Below, in pieces: positions 61,065 to 64,000 of a DNA stretch of 64,000 nucleotides; the first letter of the stretch is position 1, and each line of letters begins with the position of its first letter. Location: positions 186,001 through 250,000 of the forward strand of contig NZ_JQAZ01000002.1 of the NCBI RefSeq assembly GCF_001437205.1. Reading direction: 5' to 3'. The DNA is from Lactobacillus selangorensis (lineage in GTDB: Bacteria; Bacillota; Bacilli; Lactobacillales; Lactobacillaceae). The position numbers and the translations under genes are program-made. The notes under the pieces were generated by a model that was not told the origin of the DNA, made no database searches, and was given only the letters and a program-made list of their open reading frames with translations.

Positions 61065-61925
61065 TCACTCCTTCTTCTGGGTACTTTCCTTATTGACGAT
61101 GCGTTTGACGTAAATCATCAAATAGAAAATTTCATCTTTGGTGCTGTGTGTGTGCAATTGGGTATCAATGTCATCTGCGATTCGTTTAGCGCCCAAGTAA
61201 ATCTGCGGGTCTTCTTCTTTCATCGTGTTGAATAAAGTGGCGTTATCATTTTCGGTCAATGGGTCTTTTTCTTGAATTCGTTTGATGTAATACCGTAAAT
61301 GCATCACGAAACGGTTATAAGTGAACTCCTTGCGATCGATCTGAATATCAAATTCCTGTTCGATAATCTTTGTCGCTTGTTCAATCAAGTCGTTGACACT
61401 GGCTGGTTCATCGTTTTCTGCACCGACTTCCGGCGACTGCGAATTGACAAAATGCATCGCAATGGCGGTCACTTCCGAATTCGGCAGATTGACCGCCAAA
61501 CGCTGGTTAATCATTTTAACAGCGTCATAACCGACTTGTGTTTCGGCTGGATACAACTGTTCAACATCGTATGAGAACGGCAGCTGCATGCCGCCATAAT
61601 CCTTCAACCGTGTAATCGCAAAGTTGATATGGTCAGCTAAACTGAAAATCAAGTTCGGATTCAGCGACTTGGGGATGACTTGCTGGGCTTCGGCGACGAT
61701 ATCGGCACTGACATCGAAAATGGCAGCCGGAATTTCCTTTAATAATTGATAATAATGGAAGTTTAATTTGTAAAACGTCATCGTAATCTTGCTCAGATCC
61801 GTAATTTCATACGGCATCTTCGGGAAGCCAAGTCCTTTGCCGAATGCCACCAATTCATCACCATTGCTATCCAGACAGACCGCCACGTTATTATTGATTT
61901 TTTTGACCGCTTTGATCGCGTCCAC
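61065..61925 (-). CDS. licT: BglG/LicT-family transcriptional antiterminator
   Basis: 286 aa. CAT RNA-binding domain (1-55; KKINNNVAVCLDSNGDELVA, FGKGLGF), then PRD1 and PRD2 with conserved His residues (AMHFVNSQ, VMHLRYYIKR). Binds the RAT in the operon leader at 62530-62561. Start is a GTG at 61925 with GAGAGAGG close before. Confidence 0.92.
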   Translation of the reverse strand: MDAIKAVKKINNNVAVCLDSNGDELVAFGKGLGFPKMPYEITDLSKITMTFYKLNFHYYQLLKEIPAAIFDVSADIVAEAQQVIPKSLNPNLIFSLADHINFAITRLKDYGGMQLPFSYDVEQLYPAETQVGYDAVKMINQRLAVNLPNSEVTAIAMHFVNSQSPEVGAENDEPASVNDLIEQATKIIEQEFDIQIDRKEFTYNRFVMHLRYYIKRIQEKDPLTENDNATLFNTMKEEDPQIYLGAKRIADDIDTQLHTHSTKDEIFYLMIYVKRIVNKESTQKKE

Positions 61926-61959
61926 CCTCTCTCTGTTAATATAATTAGATTTTAACAGA

Positions 61960-62454
61960 TCAGGCTTGCTTTAAGATGGGTTGCCCAGCCGTGACCGCCG
62001 TATGTTTTTTACTGCCGATGTCGATCGCATCTTGATAGCCATCGGTGAAAATGACCATCGTTGTCATCTCTAAGCCGGCGTCTGCCATCACTTGCGGGTC
62101 AAAATCAATCACCGGATCACCGGCTGTTACCTCTTGGTCGATTGCAACATGCGGCGTAAATCCTTTGCCTTTCAATTGAACAGTATCCAGACCGATATGC
62201 ACAAGTACACTGATGCCATGCACATTGGCCTTGATACCGACTGCATGCTGACTGCTGGGCAAGGCGACAATGGTGCCGCTGATTGGTGCGACGACCTGCG
62301 TCGCGCCATCGGCCGGCTTGACAGCGAACCCATCGCCCATCATTTTGGTTGAAAATACTTTGTCATTTACTTCGTCGAGCGGAATTGCTTCGCCAGTAAT
62401 CGGTGCAACCACGACGAATGCGGCTGGTTTCTGCTTCTTTTTAAATCCGAACAT
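61960..62454 (-). CDS. PTS glucose-type EIIA (Crr-like)
   Basis: 164 aa. ISVLVHIGLDTVQLKGKGF holds the phosphorylated His; IVAPISGTIV-type segment and the second His (SSQHAVGI) are present. Supplies phosphate to the separate EIIBC. First gene of the operon; AGGACGC-type ribosome site (GGAGG at about -10). Confidence 0.92.
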   Translation of the reverse strand: MFGFKKKQKPAAFVVVAPITGEAIPLDEVNDKVFSTKMMGDGFAVKPADGATQVVAPISGTIVALPSSQHAVGIKANVHGISVLVHIGLDTVQLKGKGFTPHVAIDQEVTAGDPVIDFDPQVMADAGLEMTTMVIFTDGYQDAIDIGSKKHTAVTAGQPILKQA

Positions 62455-62482
62455 CTTGCGTCCTCCATTTCAAATTGGGTCA

Positions 62483-62561
62483 CAAAAAAACTCTTTGCAG
62501 CACACACTTTTCCCTTGGTACTTAGAAAAGGTAATGCCTCAAAGAGTTTGAGTAACAATCC
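62483..62561 (-). promoter_or_regulatory. RAT antiterminator and overlapping terminator in the PTS leader
   Basis: Minus strand: the RAT GGATTGTTACT...AGGCATTACC (62530-62561) is a close match to LicT/BglG targets. Its 3' half shares AACTCTTTG with a terminator whose other arm is CAAAGAGTT and which ends in seven T (62483-62549). LicT binding therefore prevents termination. Confidence 0.88.
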
Positions 62562-62578
62562 TTATTTTCACTTTTCAA

Positions 62579-62626
62579 TTAAAACGCTTTCGACAATTAT
62601 CATAACATGCCTGTCCAAAAATGCAA
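62579..62626 (-). promoter_or_regulatory. Promoter of the PTS operon with cre-like site
   Basis: Minus-strand TTGCAT (62621-62626) and TATGAT (62599-62604), 16 bases apart; CGAAAGCGTTTTAA (62579-62592) just downstream matches the cre consensus in 12 of 14 positions. Confidence 0.7.
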
Positions 62627-62819
62627 GCGAATTCAAAAAAATATTTTAGCGCTCCTTTCGTACTGTCCAAGTTGGCCACCCAATAGAAACACTCAAAAGC
62701 GGCCTTTTTCTTTCATTTTCTGATAACTCGTCCAAATTAGGGGGTTAATTTTCAGTCAAAATATGCTAGTATAAATTGTAACTATAATTTGTCACAATCA
62801 TTTAGGAGGATTTCATCAC

Positions 62820-63704
62820 ATGCCATTAGTAAACGGTACTGCTATTTTTGATGCCGCACGTGCAGGTCACTACTGCGTCGGCGCATTCAACACAAACAAC
62901 TTGGAATGGACTCGTGCCATTTTAGCTGCTGCTCAAGAAAAGAACGTTCCTGTTCTGATCCAAACATCAATGGGCGCTGCTAAATACATGGGCGGCTACG
63001 AACTTTGCAAAGGCTTAATCGAAGCCGAAGTTAAGTCAATGGCAATCACAGTTCCAGTTATTATCCATTTGGATCATGGGAACTACGAAGCTGCTAAAGA
63101 AGCGATTGCTGCTGGTTACAACTCCGTTATGTTCGATGGCCATGATTTACCATTTGACGAAAACCTTGAAAAGACAAAGGAAATCGTTAAGTTAGCTCAT
63201 TCTAAAGGTATCTCCGTTGAAGCCGAAGTCGGCTCAATCGGCGGTGAAGAAGATGGCGTTATCGGTGAAGGTGAATTAGCCAGCGTTGATGAAGCTAAGC
63301 AATTAGCTGCAACAGGCATTGACTACTTAGCTGCCGGTATCGGTAACATCCACGGCAAGTATCCTGACAACTGGAAAGGCTTGAACTTCAAGCGTCTTGG
63401 CGAAATCGCTGATGCTGTCAAGTTGCCATTAGTTCTCCATGGTGGTTCAGGTATTCCTCGTGAACAAGTTGAAAAAGCTATCTCCATGGGTATTTCCAAG
63501 TTGAACATCAACACAGAATGCCAGATGGCCTTCGCTAAAGCAACTCGTGAATACATCGAAGCTGGTAAGGACCTCGAAGGCAAGGGCTACGATCCTCGTA
63601 AGTTGCTTGCACCTGGTACAAAGGCTATCGAAGATACTGTTAAAGAAACAATCGGCTGGATGGGTACACATCAAGTTGAATTGGTTCCACAGGATATCAA
63701 ATAA
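62820..63704 (+). CDS. fba: Class II fructose-1,6-bisphosphate aldolase
   Basis: 294 aa. IIHLDHGNYE supplies the Zn His, GEEDGVIGEGE is the class II loop, and LHGGSGIP the phosphate site. Central glycolytic enzyme. Codon use is of highly expressed type. TTTAGGAGGATTT lies before the ATG. Confidence 0.95.
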   Translation: MPLVNGTAIFDAARAGHYCVGAFNTNNLEWTRAILAAAQEKNVPVLIQTSMGAAKYMGGYELCKGLIEAEVKSMAITVPVIIHLDHGNYEAAKEAIAAGYNSVMFDGHDLPFDENLEKTKEIVKLAHSKGISVEAEVGSIGGEEDGVIGEGELASVDEAKQLAATGIDYLAAGIGNIHGKYPDNWKGLNFKRLGEIADAVKLPLVLHGGSGIPREQVEKAISMGISKLNINTECQMAFAKATREYIEAGKDLEGKGYDPRKLLAPGTKAIEDTVKETIGWMGTHQVELVPQDIK

Positions 63705-63720
63705 ATTAAGTCCATTAACG

Positions 63721-63756
63721 AAAAACGTCTGTCTCGTTTGAGACAGACGTTTTTTA
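63721..63756 (+). terminator. Terminator of fba
   Basis: AACGTCTGTCTC-GTTT-GAGACAGACGTT with a T run. Confidence 0.92.
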
Positions 63757-63836
63757 TGTTATAACGCCGTTACAGTTTTTGTAACGCCACTTGCTAACGA
63801 ACATGGTATACTGGCCGTGAAAGGAAAGCGATTACT

Positions 63837-64000
63837 ATGCGTGCAATAGTTGTACATCAACCTGGCGATTCAAGTGTTTTGAAGATGGAAGAACGCCCCA
63901 TTCCGAAAGCGACGAAAGACTGGTCTGTGATGAAGATTCATGCCTTCGGTGTTCACCGTTATGAAGTGCTCACCCGTGAAGGCGGTTCGCCGTCCGTTCA
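63837..64000 (+). CDS. MDR-family oxidoreductase, N-terminal part (cut by window edge)
   Basis: 54 codons from ATG at 63837 (AAAGGAAAG upstream). MRAIVVHQPGDSSVLKMEER and LTREGGSPSV match the GroES-like N-terminus of quinone reductase-type MDR proteins and are similar in layout to the gene at 26270 (LTREGGSPSV against FTREGKSPSV). No zinc-ligand Cys is seen in the visible part. Confidence 0.85.
   Translation, partial: MRAIVVHQPGDSSVLKMEERPIPKATKDWSVMKIHAFGVHRYEVLTREGGSPSV

Overview
The window is chromosomal DNA from a low-to-mid GC Firmicute, almost certainly a Lactobacillaceae member. The evidence is the set of sugar PTS genes of two types, a LevR/sigma-54 mannose-class PTS, MntH, a C69 dipeptidase, a class II fructose-bisphosphate aldolase, a 136-aa deformylase, strong AGGAGG-type ribosome sites and CcpA-type (cre) operators. 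Genus cannot be decided from this sequence alone. No transposase, integrase, rRNA or CRISPR array was seen. One tRNA gene is present.

Layout. 1-4.6 kb: a starch/isomalto-oligosaccharide block (LacI-type regulator cut by the window edge, GH13 and GH31 glucosidases) with LacI/CcpA-like operators. 4.6-16.3 kb: small housekeeping and stress genes. They include a MerR (AdhR-like) carbonyl-stress unit with two near-identical operators, a TauE/SafE exporter, a MacB-like ABC transporter facing a TetR gene, a HAD phosphatase and a sugar acetyltransferase. 16.4-20.1 kb: a pair of GT4 glycosyltransferases of the kind that work together in surface glycosylation. 20.2-29.3 kb: mntH, several regulator/enzyme pairs, an SMR efflux gene behind a riboswitch-like attenuator, and a dipeptidase.

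29.3-37.8 kb is the accessory region. It holds a pseudogene with two in-frame stops, a 37-codon remnant of the CRISPR type III effector Csm6, and an operon of zinc-ribbon membrane proteins headed by two small Mor-type HTH proteins and facing a WYL regulator. It also holds an isolated tRNA with a Thr-like body and an AGU anticodon, a frameshifted SH3-like fragment, a 26-residue amphipathic peptide gene, and an AT-rich DUF3825 gene.

37.8-51.5 kb: deformylase, a secreted protein with a long leader, 2-hydroxyacid dehydrogenase, a frameshifted SDR, a DUF2974 hydrolase, then a sigma-54 unit (levR with a frameshift; a perfect -24/-12 promoter; mannose-class EIIA, EIIB, EIIC, EIID; mgtC; rpoN). 51.5-64 kb: HicB-like protein, MFS transporter, deoC-gntR, ABC exporter, rarA, an EIIA-licT-EIIBC-chbG operon controlled by a RAT/terminator antitermination switch, fba, and the start of an MDR oxidoreductase.

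The most unusual signal is a family of about 120-nt intergenic elements at 21.9, 29.3 and 57.0 kb (three tandem units in the last). They share a fixed frame (GTGY-GA ... GA-RCAC-GTTTAGA) while the enclosed helices change by compensatory substitution, which points to a conserved RNA or single-stranded DNA fold. Gene functions are assigned from motifs and family knowledge by eye; no database search was run.
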